Position numbers and translations under genes: made by a program
Notes under the pieces: model-generated
What the model was told of the DNA's origin: nothing
Databases searched by the model: none
What the model saw: the letters and a program-made list of their open reading frames with translations, nothing else
Shown here: positions 34,275 through 44,141 of the stretch, piece by piece
Numbering within the stretch: position 1 is the stretch's first letter
Layout of the letters: each line of letters begins with the position of its first letter
From: Planktosalinus lacus
GTDB lineage: Bacteria; Bacteroidota; Bacteroidia; Flavobacteriales; Flavobacteriaceae
Assembly: GCF_014640155.1 (NCBI RefSeq)
Contig: NZ_BMGK01000001.1
Coordinates: 310,001 to 374,000, forward strand
DNA length: 64,000 nucleotides
Direction: 5' to 3'

Positions 34275-36692
34275 ATGTATGTAGTAAAAAGAGACGGCCG
34301 AAAAGAACCCGTAATGTTTGATAAAATTACGTCACGGGTCAAAAAAATGTGCTATGGTTTAAATGAGCACGTTGATCCTGTGAAAGTTGCAATGCGTGTT
34401 ATTGAAGGACTTTATGATGGCGTGACCACTTCAGAGCTTGATAATTTGGCGGCAGAAATTGCAGCCACCCTCACCATTTCACACCCTGATTATGCAAAAC
34501 TGGCAGCACGTATTTCAGTTTCAAACCTACACAAGAATACCAAGAAAACATTTTCTGAAGTAATGACAGACCTCTATGAATATGTCAATCCAAGAACCGG
34601 AAAAAAGGCCCCAATGGTAAGTGATGAGGTGTATGAGGTGATTCAAAAAAATGCAGATGAACTCAACTCTGCAATCATTTATAATCGCGATTTTAATTAT
34701 GATTACTTTGGATTTAAGACACTGGAGCGTTCTTACTTGTTAAAAATAAATGGCAATGTTGCTGAAAGACCACAACACATGCTAATGAGGGTTTCAATAG
34801 GGATTCATCTTAACGATCTTGAAGCCGCCAAGGAAACTTATGAGTTGATGTCTAAAAAATTCTTTACGCACGCTACACCAACGCTTTTCAATTCAGGAAC
34901 ACCAAAACCACAAATGTCCTCTTGTTTCTTATTAACAATGAAAGATGACAGCATCGATGGTATTTATGATACATTAAAACAAACAGCAAAGATATCACAA
35001 TCTGCGGGAGGTATCGGGTTGTCAATTCACAATATCAGAGCAACTGGTTCTTACATCGCCGGTACAAACGGAACTTCAAACGGCATTGTTCCTATGTTAC
35101 GTGTTTTTAACGATACAGCGCGCTATGTTGACCAGGGAGGTGGAAAGCGAAAAGGTTCTTTCGCTATTTATGTAGAGCCTTGGCACGCCGATATTTTTGA
35201 TTTTCTTGACCTGAAGAAAAACCACGGTAAAGAAGAAATGCGTGCCCGAGATTTATTTTATGCTATGTGGATCCCTGATTTGTTTATGAAACGTGTTCAG
35301 GAAGACTCAACGTGGACCTTAATGTGCCCCAATGAGTGCCCCGGACTTTATGACTGCCATAGTGAGGAATTTGAAGCAAAATATTTAGCTTTTGAAGAAG
35401 CTGGAAAAGGCCGAAAAACAATCAAAGCAAGAGAACTGTGGGAGAAAATTTTGGAATCACAAATCGAAACCGGAACCCCATACATGCTTTATAAAGATGC
35501 CGCAAACCGAAAATCAAACCAAAAAAACCTTGGGACTATACGCTCTTCAAACCTTTGTACAGAGATTATGGAATACACTTCTCCCGATGAGGTTGCTGTT
35601 TGTAATCTGGCTTCTATTGCCTTGCCAATGTTTATTAAAAATGGCGAATTTGACCACAAAGAATTATTCAAGGTTACAAAGCGTGTCACCAAGAACTTAA
35701 ACAAAGTAATAGACAGAAACTACTATCCAGTAAAAGAAGCAGAAAACTCCAATATGCGACACCGTCCAATAGGATTGGGGGTACAAGGTCTTGCAGATGC
35801 TTTTATCCTATTGCGACTGCCTTTTACCAGTGATGAAGCAAAAAAATTAAATCAGGAAATTTTTGAAACCTTATACTTTGCTGCAGTTACAGCATCGGTG
35901 GAAGAAGCAAAAATAGAAGGCCCTTATCAATCTTATAAAGGTTCTCCCATTTCACAAGGTGAATTCCAACACAACCTTTGGGGAATAAAAGATGAAGAGC
36001 TCAGTGGACGATGGGACTGGGGAAAACTGCGTAAAGAAGTTAAAAAACACGGTGTGAGAAATTCGCTTTTGGTTGCACCAATGCCCACTGCATCCACTTC
36101 ACAAATTCTCGGAAACAACGAAGCTTTTGAACCTTACACTTCAAACATTTATACCCGAAGAGTCCTTTCAGGAGAGTTTATTGTTGTAAACAAGCACTTG
36201 CTTGAAGACTTGGTTGAACTAGGTCTTTGGAATGAAGATCTGAAGCAGGAAGTGATGCGTGCAAATGGTTCCATTCAACATATAGAAGAAATTCCAGAGG
36301 ATCTAAAAGAACTTTACAAAACAGTTTGGGAGTTGAGTATGAAAGATATTATAGATATGTCTCGTCACAGAGGGTATTTTATAGATCAATCACAATCCCT
36401 TAACCTGTTTATGGAAAATGCCAATATGGCTAAATTGACATCTATGCACTTCTATGCCTGGAAAAGTGGCTTAAAAACAGGGATGTATTATTTGAGAACA
36501 AAGTCTGCTGTTGATGCAATTAAGTTTACACTAAATAACGAAAAGAAAGCAGCACCCCAACCAAAAGAAGCAGTTGTGAAAGGTGTAAATGGCGTAAATG
36601 AAAAACCAATGAGTCCACAGGAACTCAGAGAGTTGTTAGCTAAATCAAAAACTTCAGATGAAGACGACGACTGCCTGATGTGTGGATCGTAA
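34275..36692 (+). CDS. nrdA: Class I ribonucleotide reductase large subunit
   Basis: 805 residues. It opens directly with an ATP-cone ([22 protein letters not shown]), so overall dATP inhibition is expected at this subunit. Catalytic parts are intact: SSCFLL and [10 protein letters not shown] (redox Cys pair), NLCTE (radical Cys and Glu), GMYYLRT (tyrosine relay) and the C-terminal CLMCGS thiol pair that accepts electrons. Similarity to eukaryotic R1 is evident, as with NrdB. A Pro/Lys/Val linker of about 40 residues precedes the C-terminal thiols. The gene ends at a strong hairpin. Confidence 0.96.
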   Translation: MYVVKRDGRKEPVMFDKITSRVKKMCYGLNEHVDPVKVAMRVIEGLYDGVTTSELDNLAAEIAATLTISHPDYAKLAARISVSNLHKNTKKTFSEVMTDLYEYVNPRTGKKAPMVSDEVYEVIQKNADELNSAIIYNRDFNYDYFGFKTLERSYLLKINGNVAERPQHMLMRVSIGIHLNDLEAAKETYELMSKKFFTHATPTLFNSGTPKPQMSSCFLLTMKDDSIDGIYDTLKQTAKISQSAGGIGLSIHNIRATGSYIAGTNGTSNGIVPMLRVFNDTARYVDQGGGKRKGSFAIYVEPWHADIFDFLDLKKNHGKEEMRARDLFYAMWIPDLFMKRVQEDSTWTLMCPNECPGLYDCHSEEFEAKYLAFEEAGKGRKTIKARELWEKILESQIETGTPYMLYKDAANRKSNQKNLGTIRSSNLCTEIMEYTSPDEVAVCNLASIALPMFIKNGEFDHKELFKVTKRVTKNLNKVIDRNYYPVKEAENSNMRHRPIGLGVQGLADAFILLRLPFTSDEAKKLNQEIFETLYFAAVTASVEEAKIEGPYQSYKGSPISQGEFQHNLWGIKDEELSGRWDWGKLRKEVKKHGVRNSLLVAPMPTASTSQILGNNEAFEPYTSNIYTRRVLSGEFIVVNKHLLEDLVELGLWNEDLKQEVMRANGSIQHIEEIPEDLKELYKTVWELSMKDIIDMSRHRGYFIDQSQSLNLFMENANMAKLTSMHFYAWKSGLKTGMYYLRTKSAVDAIKFTLNNEKKAAPQPKEAVVKGVNGVNEKPMSPQELRELLAKSKTSDEDDDCLMCGS

Positions 36693-36716
36693 ATTTTAGT
36701 TTTGAGTGTTTATAAT

Positions 36717-36757
36717 GAAAAAAGGATGGTGTAAATTTTACACCATCCTTTTTATTT
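36717..36757. terminator. Terminator between convergent nrdA and the PiT gene
   Basis: AAAGGATGGTGTAA pairs with TTACACCATCCTTT around a 3-base loop, with T-rich sequence after it on plus and a T-run on minus. Confidence 0.88.
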
Positions 36758-36779
36758 TTTAAGTTGTTAAAGAGCTATT

Positions 36780-39047
36780 TTACAATAGGTCTTTCTTTTC
36801 AAGCTCCACAGCTTTTTTGTATTCAATGTAGTAAAGCTCTAGCATTTCTATGGTAGAGACAATTATGTCTTTTGTTTCCAAAAGGAGGGTAAAATACAAT
36901 GTCGTGTTTTTGGAGCTTGATTCAGGATCCTTTGTCCTGGAAATTTGCTTTTCAATTTGAGCAGAAACTTTATTTAATAGGTTTTGTTTTTCATTTAATA
37001 TTTCACCAAGATTCTCCAATGATTTACTATCAAACTCTTTTTTAATTTTATTGAAAAGTTCAAGAAGTTCCTCTTCAATCTGTTTCAGGTCTTTGATTTG
37101 ATTAAACTTAAGGCCTTTGTGATTGTTTTTCACGTGTTTTAGACTCACCTTGGTAATCAATTCTAAAGACTGAGTAATATCTTGTAAATGGTCTTGTGCT
37201 AACAAATAAAACCTACTTGCACCAACATCGTGGCCCTGAAGATTTTTAATATAGAAGAATATATGGTCTTTTAATTCCTCTACTTCTTCATCGAGTTTTG
37301 CTGTATATTTTTTAGCGTTCTTCAGCTTCTTAATATTTTGTTTTGCCAGTCCTTCCAATGTGGCTGAGTACACTTTTCCTGACCTTTTAATGATGGTTGA
37401 TACGTTGCTTGAACTTTCTTCAATAATGCCTTTAATTGAAGTGCTTTCAGCTCTTCTCAATAATTCATCCTCTTTAAATTCAGCAGCAGCTTTTTTACCT
37501 TTCAGATAGGTTCTCAGGATAAGGATTAAAGCAAGGGCAAATAAAACAATTAATGAAACTTCACCAACTGTAAAAATTATGAAGGCCAAGGTTGCCGCTG
37601 TAAGAAATGCAGCAATGGCAGTCATAAACCATCCACCAATCACGTTTAGTACTCCGGCAACGCGATAAACCGCACTATCACTTCCCCAGGCTCTATCAGC
37701 CAATGATGTTCCCATTGCTACCATAAAAGTAACATAGGTTGTTGATAATGGTAATTTTAAAGATGTAGCAAACGAAATTAATAAACTGGCCACCATTAAA
37801 TTTACAGCAGCCCTGATCATATCAAAAGCAGGAGCGTCTATTTTTTTATCATAGGGGTTTGTTTCAATTTTTTTGAATCTTTTCTCAATAGATTCATTGA
37901 TTTTTTTCGGAAGAATTTTTGTAATTCCTGCATTTAAAATTATTGAAACCCTTACCAACTGTTGAGATAATAAATTGGCTTGAAAACGTTCTTTTCCTTC
38001 ATCTTGTCTGGATAAATCGACAGAGGTTTTCAAAACCCGTTGTGCTTTTTCAGAGAACCATAGGGTTAAAACCATTATCAATCCTGATAGTAAAAGCAAA
38101 TAAATGGGAGTACTCACTTTATTGGCCAGGACAGTCATCTCATATTGATCGGCTGCAATTCCTGAAGCAGTCCAGGCTTCCCAGCCTTGAAAAGCTGCAA
38201 TGGGAACACCCACAAAGTTCACAAGGTCATTTCCGGCAAAGGCCATGGCTAATGCAAAGGTTCCTAAAACAATAATCAACTTGTAAACGTCTAGCTTTAT
38301 TAATACATTCAACAAAAAGGAAACTAAAGACCAGATTATAAAATTATAAAGTAAAAACATCCACATATTACTGTCTGCCCATATGGTAAGTTGTTCAGGT
38401 AAGATAGTTGTGCCTTTTAAGCCTTTGATAATAATAAAGTAAAAAATTGCAGTGATTCCAACCCCTCCAAAGAGAGCGGGAACAACCTTTGGTTTTTTCT
38501 CAAAGTTAAAGCTCACCAGGTATCTGGTGATATACTGAACAACAGCTCCCACAACAAATGCAATTCCCACAGACATGAGAATTCCTACTATGATTTCAAG
38601 TGCTTTTGCACTGTTTATATAATTACCCAAGGTAGAAAAACTATCATCTGTGTTGTATATTTTGAGCAGGGAGACGGCAACTGCAGCACCCAGTAAATTA
38701 AAGATGATAGAAACAGTAGTGGATGTGGGCATCCCCAGGGAATTGAAAAACCCAAGAAGGAGTATGTCCCCAATCATAACTGCCATACAGATAATCATGA
38801 TTTCGTTAAAATAAAACTCACTGGGAATAAAAATACCGCTCCGGGCAATTTCCATCATACCACTTGAAGAAACGGCTCCAAAGAAAATCCCTAAACTGGC
38901 AACAATCATTATGAGTTTAAAGGAAACTGCCTTTGAGCCAATAGCCGAGTTTAAAAAATTTACTGCGTCATTTGCAACACCAACAACTAAATCTGCAACT
39001 GCTAATACCGCCAGGGCAATTAGCATTATTAAGTACATATCGTTCAT
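36780..39047 (-). CDS. PiT family inorganic phosphate transporter with C-terminal PhoU-like domain
   Basis: 755 residues. The PiT repeat signatures are GVANDAVNFLNSAIGSKAVSF near the N-terminus and MAFAGNDLVNFVGVPIAAFQG in the middle. About 12 hydrophobic helices run to about residue 520. The last ~230 residues are soluble, charged and entirely helical (GKVYSATLEGLAKQNIKKL, LAQDHLQDITQSLELITKVS, TTLYFTLLLETKDIIVSTIEMLELYY), resembling PhoU/DUF47 bundles. PiT proteins take up phosphate as metal-phosphate with a cation. The fused tail may sense or gate transport, which is inference. An 11-bp-period direct repeat sits about 50 bases upstream of its start. Confidence 0.9.
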   Translation of the reverse strand: MNDMYLIMLIALAVLAVADLVVGVANDAVNFLNSAIGSKAVSFKLIMIVASLGIFFGAVSSSGMMEIARSGIFIPSEFYFNEIMIICMAVMIGDILLLGFFNSLGMPTSTTVSIIFNLLGAAVAVSLLKIYNTDDSFSTLGNYINSAKALEIIVGILMSVGIAFVVGAVVQYITRYLVSFNFEKKPKVVPALFGGVGITAIFYFIIIKGLKGTTILPEQLTIWADSNMWMFLLYNFIIWSLVSFLLNVLIKLDVYKLIIVLGTFALAMAFAGNDLVNFVGVPIAAFQGWEAWTASGIAADQYEMTVLANKVSTPIYLLLLSGLIMVLTLWFSEKAQRVLKTSVDLSRQDEGKERFQANLLSQQLVRVSIILNAGITKILPKKINESIEKRFKKIETNPYDKKIDAPAFDMIRAAVNLMVASLLISFATSLKLPLSTTYVTFMVAMGTSLADRAWGSDSAVYRVAGVLNVIGGWFMTAIAAFLTAATLAFIIFTVGEVSLIVLFALALILILRTYLKGKKAAAEFKEDELLRRAESTSIKGIIEESSSNVSTIIKRSGKVYSATLEGLAKQNIKKLKNAKKYTAKLDEEVEELKDHIFFYIKNLQGHDVGASRFYLLAQDHLQDITQSLELITKVSLKHVKNNHKGLKFNQIKDLKQIEEELLELFNKIKKEFDSKSLENLGEILNEKQNLLNKVSAQIEKQISRTKDPESSSKNTTLYFTLLLETKDIIVSTIEMLELYYIEYKKAVELEKKDLL

Positions 39048-39097
39048 TTATAATGAGCTAATTTTAGACCACAAAATTCTAATTATTTTTGCTCTCC

Positions 39098-39115
39098 AAT
39101 GTTACCAAAATGTTA
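39098..39115. promoter_or_regulatory. Direct repeat AATGTTA-N4-AATGTTA, candidate PhoB-type box (PiT side)
   Basis: Two exact AATGTTA copies with 11-bp period (CCAA between). Read on the minus strand, this is TAACATT repeated, close to the TTAACA pairs of PhoP boxes. A near-consensus minus-strand -7 box (GAATTTTG, plus 39072-39079) places the repeat centre at about -40 from the PiT transcription start. Confidence 0.5.
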
Positions 39116-39247
39116 TCTGTTTTGTGGATTTCAATTAAAATTAAAAGGTGTTTTTTGCTATATAGTAAACGAAATTTTGGTTTCCAATGTTAAATTTTCT
39201 AATTATCAAACATTGTAAATGACAGATAAACAGTGTGATAAATCTAC

Positions 39248-39265
39248 AATGTTAAGATAATGTTA
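39248..39265. promoter_or_regulatory. Second AATGTTA-N4-AATGTTA direct repeat (MORN-gene side)
   Basis: Again two exact AATGTTA copies with 11-bp period, here with AGAT between. A single further AATGTTA lies at 39186-39192. The pair ends 8 bases before the -33 element of the 39332 gene. Confidence 0.5.
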
Positions 39266-39273
39266 CTAAAACA

Positions 39274-39304
39274 TTTCATAAATGTAAAATAATGCTTATA
39301 TTTG
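39274..39304 (+). promoter_or_regulatory. Promoter TTTC-N19-TATATTTG
   Basis: A perfect -7 box (39297-39304) with a one-off -33 element (TTTC) at the optimal 19-base spacing, 27 bases before the ATG at 39332. Confidence 0.6.
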
Positions 39305-39331
39305 TTTAGAAATCATTAATTATCTCAAATC

Positions 39332-39697
39332 ATGAAAAATATAATTTTAACCCTTGCGATAGTCCTTTTTAGCACTCAAATTTTTGCTCAAGATACTCCA
39401 AATAAAAAGTTGATTAAAAATGGAGATCTTATTGAAGCACAGATATTTCATGATAATGGAATTGTAAGTCAAGAAGGTCAATATACTTTAGACGGAAAAT
39501 TACAAGGAACCTGGGTAAGTTATGATGTTGAAGGAAATAAAACAGCCGTTGCAAAATACAACAACGGACAAAAAACCGGAACCTGGTATTTTTATGAAGG
39601 AGAAACTCTTAGTGAAGTGAAATACAACAACAATAAAATTGCGCAAGTAAAAACCTGGAAAGAAGGGGAAACACAAATTGTAAGTAATTTTGAATAA
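39332..39697 (+). CDS. Exported MORN-like repeat protein
   Basis: 121 residues. A signal peptide (cleaved after IFAQ, about residue 20) is followed by consecutive MORN/YwqK-like strands: IEAQIFHDNGIVSQEGQYTLDGKLQGTW, YDVEGNKTAVAKYNNGQKTGTWYFYEGE and EVKYNNNKIAQVKTW. Such proteins are often labelled YwqK antitoxin-like, but no toxin lies beside it, so that label is not supported here. It is probably a periplasmic or outer-membrane-associated protein. It shares the repeat-containing intergenic region with the phosphate transporter. Confidence 0.78.
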   Translation: MKNIILTLAIVLFSTQIFAQDTPNKKLIKNGDLIEAQIFHDNGIVSQEGQYTLDGKLQGTWVSYDVEGNKTAVAKYNNGQKTGTWYFYEGETLSEVKYNNNKIAQVKTWKEGETQIVSNFE

Positions 39698-39717
39698 ATT
39701 TTTAAAATATTATAAAC

Positions 39718-39750
39718 AAAAAAGGGCTTCAATTTTGAAGCCCTTTTTTG
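39718..39750. terminator. Bidirectional terminator between convergent genes
   Basis: GGGCTTCAA pairs with TTGAAGCCC, with flanking A and T runs on both sides. Confidence 0.9.
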
Positions 39751-39755
39751 TTAAA

Positions 39756-42581
39756 TTAAAAAGTTAAGCTATAGCCTAACGAAAAAGATGTGCCAGGGGC
39801 CCTGTATTGAAAAGGCTTGTCTAAGGCATTAAATGACTCATACAAACTTTCTCTTTTATCATTAAGAATATTGTCAACTTTTAAAGTGATGGATGCATTT
39901 TTTTCTTTTCCAATTGTCTTTTCAAAATTAAAATTCAAACTGTTAAAAGGTTGAATAAACACATCAGGGTTTTTTCCAAAACCAACTACATCAAGTGTTT
40001 TTCCTTGAACGTTATAAAATATTCCTGTTTCAATTCCTAAATCTTGGTTATTATACAGTAAACTTGTGTTTACTAAGAAGGGAGATTGACCCTGGAGGGC
40101 TCTGGTATCATCGATTTTTTCTCCTTCACGGGCAAAGTTCAATCTAGATTCATATTCTTCACCTTCCCCTTTGTTCATTTCAATTTTAGAATCAATTATC
40201 GATACGTTTAGGTTGATACTCAAGTTTTTAAGGTTTTCAGCAAGGAAACCAAAATTCTTTCTTGCTTCAAATTCCACTCCAATCACATCTGCTGAAGGAG
40301 CATTTCGGGGCGTGAAATTGTTTGGTGCAATGTTTGAAAAAGCAACAATTTCAATCGGGTTTTTAAAGTGTTTGTAAAAACCACTGACGGCAAACATTTG
40401 AGCGTTATCACTAAAAGCTTCAAATCTTAAATCAAGGTTGTCTATATATGATGGTTCTAAATCGATGTTTCCTAAGAAGGTAATCCCGGTTAATAAATCT
40501 ACTATTTGCACCAAAGACTTTTCTTTAAAACTGGGTCTTGCAGTTGTTTTTGAATAAGAGAGTCTAATGTTTGAATTAGGCATCACTTCATAAATCAGGT
40601 TTGCTGAAGGAAAAAAGTCAAGCTCATTGAGTAACTCATCATTATCAAATTGAAGGGTTTGCCCGTCTTGTCTTCCTTCACCGGTAAACAAACTTGTAAA
40701 TTGTTCAGCTCTAACACCAATAATTGTTCTGAATTTTTCACTAAACCTAAATTCATTTGATAAATATACAGCGGCTGTTGATTGAATCGCATCAAATGTG
40801 TTGGCAGGTTGAAAATTTCCTCTAATGTAATATCCTGAGTTTGTTTCTACAGTCCAGATGTTATCAGGAGTTAAAATAGCATCAGGATCACCGTTTAAGT
40901 CAATGGGGTTTACGCCTCTAAAACCAATGTCATAACTGTTTATGGTATAATCTCTTTGCTTATAACTGTACAAGGCACCAAACTTTAGAGTTGAAGAGTT
41001 ATTGAATAAAGTATATTTTTTTTGCAAATCTATTTTAGAAACAGCATTAACTTCTTCAAGGTTTCTCCATATCCTGTTTGGAAAACCTGCATCTGCACTA
41101 ATTGTAAACTCGCCATCTCTTTCAATAAAAGTAGTAAGCCTTACATCTTTGTCTTCACTTTTTGAAAGTGTGGGTGAAATTTTCCAGTCAGTTATAAAAG
41201 ACCCATCTTCACTGGTGTGCTTTCCGCCAAAAAGTAAATTTGTAACAGACCTTTGAGTGTACTCAAGGTTGTCTTTAACGGTGTTTATATCGTTTGATAT
41301 TTCAGTGTTTTGATTGAAAAGAGCTGCTCTACTTTCACCGTTTTGCAAATGAAGTAGGTTTAATGTGTATTTTGATTTTGCAGTTTTATATGATAAACCT
41401 GTCATAACTGATGCTAAAACATTATTTTGACCCACGTCGCCAAACTGTCTTCTGTCAAATCGAAGTTCATAACTATCCCTTTCTTCCGGTTTTTGATAAA
41501 CTCCATTTTCAAAACCTTCATAAAAGGTTGTTGCGTTTTTATAATCTATAGAGGCAATAAAACCCAATTTATTTTCTTTGAATTCAAATTGATTTCCATA
41601 ATTAAAACCAAAACTAAAATCCATCAAGCTACTTTCACGTTGAGCAGCCATAGTAGGTTCAAATAATCGGGTGATCGTTTCCAGATTGCTGTTAGATTCT
41701 GCAGGGTTTGGAATATTTGTTTGAGACGAAATGGGTAACTCTCTTGTGCCATCATCAAAACCTAAGAAATCTGTATTTCCTCCTTCTTGTGATAAATAAT
41801 TGTTGTTAAAATGCATGTCAGGATTGTATCCGGCAGAAAATGAAATACTCATTTGTTTTTTAGACGGGAAATCTTTAGTAACGATGTCAACAACACCTCC
41901 TGTAAAATCTGCAGGCAACTCTGCTGAAGCTGATTTGTAAACAATGATATTTTCTAAAATGTTAGTTGGAAAAATATCCATCTGAATCGTATTCTTATCA
42001 GGATCCAATCCTGGGATATCCATTCCATTTAAAATCGATTTTGTATAACGATCACCCAGACCTCTTACATATACATACTTCCCTTCCTGAACAGAAACAC
42101 CAGGCACACTTTTTACTGCCGAAGCGATATTACTCGCGCCACTTCTGCTAATGCTTTGAGAAGAAAGTCCGTCCATTAATGTAGCAGAGTTTTTCTGAAG
42201 GTTTAAAACAGATTCTTCTGTATTGCGTCTAACTGTTGTTGAAATCACCACTTCGTCAAGCATACCTGTAGACGCATTCAAGGTGACATCCAGCTCAAAC
42301 ACGTTTCCATTCTGAATGGAAACCTCCTGAATTTCTTTGGTTTCATAACCCACAAAAGAAAAGACAATCGTATAAACGCCTTCTTCAAGGTCTAAGGAAT
42401 AATCTCCTTCAAAATCTGAAGTAGTTCCGTTTGTAGCTCCTTTCACACTAATAGTTGCAAAAGGAAGGACATCATTGTATTCACCATCAAATACGGTACC
42501 CGAAACTTTACCCGATTGTGAGTAAATTAAAAAACAACCAAATACGCTAAATAGAATCGAAAATAAATGTTTATTTGACAT
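39756..42581 (-). CDS. TonB-dependent outer-membrane receptor
   Basis: 941 residues. A signal peptide (FSILFSVFGCFLIYSQ) is followed by a carboxypeptidase-regulatory-like domain (about 24-110, GKVSGTVFDGEYNDVLPFATISVKG). The plug domain includes SASNIASAVKSVPGVSV-like residues, VRGLGDRYTKSILNGMDIP and VDIVTKDFP. A beta-barrel continues to a terminal aromatic residue (LGYSLTF). It is not SusC-like and has no SusD partner. It follows a gene for a surface-type lipoprotein, from which it is separated by a hairpin. The ligand is unknown; a phosphate-related compound is suggested only by the neighbourhood. Confidence 0.92.
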   Translation of the reverse strand: MSNKHLFSILFSVFGCFLIYSQSGKVSGTVFDGEYNDVLPFATISVKGATNGTTSDFEGDYSLDLEEGVYTIVFSFVGYETKEIQEVSIQNGNVFELDVTLNASTGMLDEVVISTTVRRNTEESVLNLQKNSATLMDGLSSQSISRSGASNIASAVKSVPGVSVQEGKYVYVRGLGDRYTKSILNGMDIPGLDPDKNTIQMDIFPTNILENIIVYKSASAELPADFTGGVVDIVTKDFPSKKQMSISFSAGYNPDMHFNNNYLSQEGGNTDFLGFDDGTRELPISSQTNIPNPAESNSNLETITRLFEPTMAAQRESSLMDFSFGFNYGNQFEFKENKLGFIASIDYKNATTFYEGFENGVYQKPEERDSYELRFDRRQFGDVGQNNVLASVMTGLSYKTAKSKYTLNLLHLQNGESRAALFNQNTEISNDINTVKDNLEYTQRSVTNLLFGGKHTSEDGSFITDWKISPTLSKSEDKDVRLTTFIERDGEFTISADAGFPNRIWRNLEEVNAVSKIDLQKKYTLFNNSSTLKFGALYSYKQRDYTINSYDIGFRGVNPIDLNGDPDAILTPDNIWTVETNSGYYIRGNFQPANTFDAIQSTAAVYLSNEFRFSEKFRTIIGVRAEQFTSLFTGEGRQDGQTLQFDNDELLNELDFFPSANLIYEVMPNSNIRLSYSKTTARPSFKEKSLVQIVDLLTGITFLGNIDLEPSYIDNLDLRFEAFSDNAQMFAVSGFYKHFKNPIEIVAFSNIAPNNFTPRNAPSADVIGVEFEARKNFGFLAENLKNLSINLNVSIIDSKIEMNKGEGEEYESRLNFAREGEKIDDTRALQGQSPFLVNTSLLYNNQDLGIETGIFYNVQGKTLDVVGFGKNPDVFIQPFNSLNFNFEKTIGKEKNASITLKVDNILNDKRESLYESFNALDKPFQYRAPGTSFSLGYSLTF

Positions 42582-42638
42582 AGTTTAATTTTAAACTTAT
42601 ACTATATAAGTTTTTTATTTTATGAATTATTGAAAATC

Positions 42639-42668
42639 TAAAAAGTCCACCCTCTTTTGAGGGTGGAC
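42639..42668 (-). terminator. Intercistronic terminator between lipoprotein and receptor genes
   Basis: GTCCACCCTC and GAGGGTGGAC form a 10-bp GC-rich stem with a TTTT loop, followed on the minus strand by TTTTTAGATTTT. It is likely to reduce receptor transcripts relative to lipoprotein transcripts. Confidence 0.82.
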
Positions 42669-42699
42669 AATGAATTAATCTTAGCTAATTTTAATAAAC

Positions 42700-43938
42700 T
42701 TAATATGCATTATTTTGAGAGGCAAGTGTCCAAGAGAAAACATTTAAGTTTGCTCCAACAGTTGCGTTTGCAGGTGAACTAATAACTGTTACATTATCTG
42801 TAAACAAGTTTTCTAAACCTACAGGCGCATCTTCCAATAAATCTACTGCATTTGCAACTCCGGCAGGTAATACTATTTCCCAGTTTGAAAAGTTCAATCT
42901 TCCATTTGCATATTCAGTTTGAGAATCCTCACCACTAATTCTGATTGTTGAAGTAGCACTGATGTCATATACCAACACATTGTTTAGGCTTGCCAAAAGT
43001 CCGTCTCTAAAATCAGCAGTTCTGCTACTAATTCCTCCACCAATTATTGTAATGTTATTCATTGTAAATGAGTCTTCTGTAGCTGAAGAACCTTCAGGTC
43101 CGTCAAGCTCTAATCCACTACCTGATGTTGCACCTTGAATTACCAACCCATTTGAAATGGTTCCTGAGTATGCTTGATCTGCATCAAAACCATCATCACC
43201 ACAACCCCAAACAAGTAAGTTTGAAGAATTTACTGTTCCACCAAACCACTCAATTCCATCGTCTTGATTTGCTACAACTTCTATGTTGTCAATGATAGTT
43301 CCAGATCCAACACCACCAAGAGTTAAACCGTTGATTTCGTTGTCCTGACCAATCGTAATACCACCGTGTCTTATTGATATATATCGTATGATCCCTGAAT
43401 TGTCATTTGGAGTTGTTCCTCCATATTGACCATAAGGCTCGTTTGCCGGGATACCTTCAATTTGAGCTGTTTCTAAATCTCCACTTACTGAGATTGGAGC
43501 TCTACCTAAAACAATTACTCCTCCCCAAAGACCGGCATCCTCAACTGTTAAATTTGAACCAGCAGTTTCTCCCACTTGAATGTCATCTAAAATTGAAGTA
43601 AAAATGATTGGCTCACTTGCAGTTCCATCGGCAATGAGTCTTCCTCCTTGGTCAACAATTAAGGCAGAAGCCAAAGTCTCTTGACCTTGCTCACCTTTAA
43701 CAATTGTACCAGGCTCAATGGTTAAAGTTACACCTTCATCTACCACAACTTTTCCATCAAGAACATAAATATTCTCTGAGGTCCAGGTTTCGTTTTCAGT
43801 AAGTATTCCATTTTTTACAATGATATCACCTTGACCACCATCATCGTCATTTGATATTGGTCCATCATCATCTCCGCTGCAACTTGTGCCTAATCCAAGA
43901 ACTGCAATTGATACTATGGATAAAAAGAATTTTTTCAT
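42700..43938 (-). CDS. Surface-exposed lipoprotein with beta-helix-like domain
   Basis: 412 residues. The signal peptide ends in a lipobox (LGLGTSC, Cys near 20), and SGDDDGPISNDDDGG follows immediately. That acidic run resembles the lipoprotein surface-export signal of Flavobacterium and Capnocytophaga, so it is probably displayed on the cell surface. The rest is repetitive, Gly/Asn-rich and beta-strand-rich (VDEGVTLTIEPGTIVKGEQG, LWGGVIVLGRAPIS, NNITIIGGGISSRTADFRDG), consistent with a right-handed parallel beta-helix. It lies just upstream of the TonB-dependent receptor and could be its ligand-capture partner. Substrate unknown. Confidence 0.82.
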   Translation of the reverse strand: MKKFFLSIVSIAVLGLGTSCSGDDDGPISNDDDGGQGDIIVKNGILTENETWTSENIYVLDGKVVVDEGVTLTIEPGTIVKGEQGQETLASALIVDQGGRLIADGTASEPIIFTSILDDIQVGETAGSNLTVEDAGLWGGVIVLGRAPISVSGDLETAQIEGIPANEPYGQYGGTTPNDNSGIIRYISIRHGGITIGQDNEINGLTLGGVGSGTIIDNIEVVANQDDGIEWFGGTVNSSNLLVWGCGDDGFDADQAYSGTISNGLVIQGATSGSGLELDGPEGSSATEDSFTMNNITIIGGGISSRTADFRDGLLASLNNVLVYDISATSTIRISGEDSQTEYANGRLNFSNWEIVLPAGVANAVDLLEDAPVGLENLFTDNVTVISSPANATVGANLNVFSWTLASQNNAY

Positions 43939-44141
43939 AATTTTTGTTTTTAATTGAAATTATAGATTGTTTGAATTTTTGATGTCACAAAGAAAGTCCA
44001 ACATTGTAAAGTTGGTGTTACATGAAAATTAAGTGTTTGTCATTTCAAGGTTATGTTAACGTTAATTGCATTTACTTTTCTTTACATACCGCCTTTTTAC
44101 TTAAAGTAGTATCTTGCAGAAATAAAATTCACTTTTTTAAT

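Noticed and set aside
39332-39697. MORN-like protein as antitoxin of a toxin-antitoxin module
   Set aside because: It has a secretion signal, and no toxin-sized partner lies beside it.
44022-44141. 40-residue N-terminal extension of dGTPase
   Set aside because: The added residues are Cys- and Phe-rich and unlike the family, and they overlap the upstream regulatory region; MHWEQLLSLKK is the usual dGTPase N-terminus.
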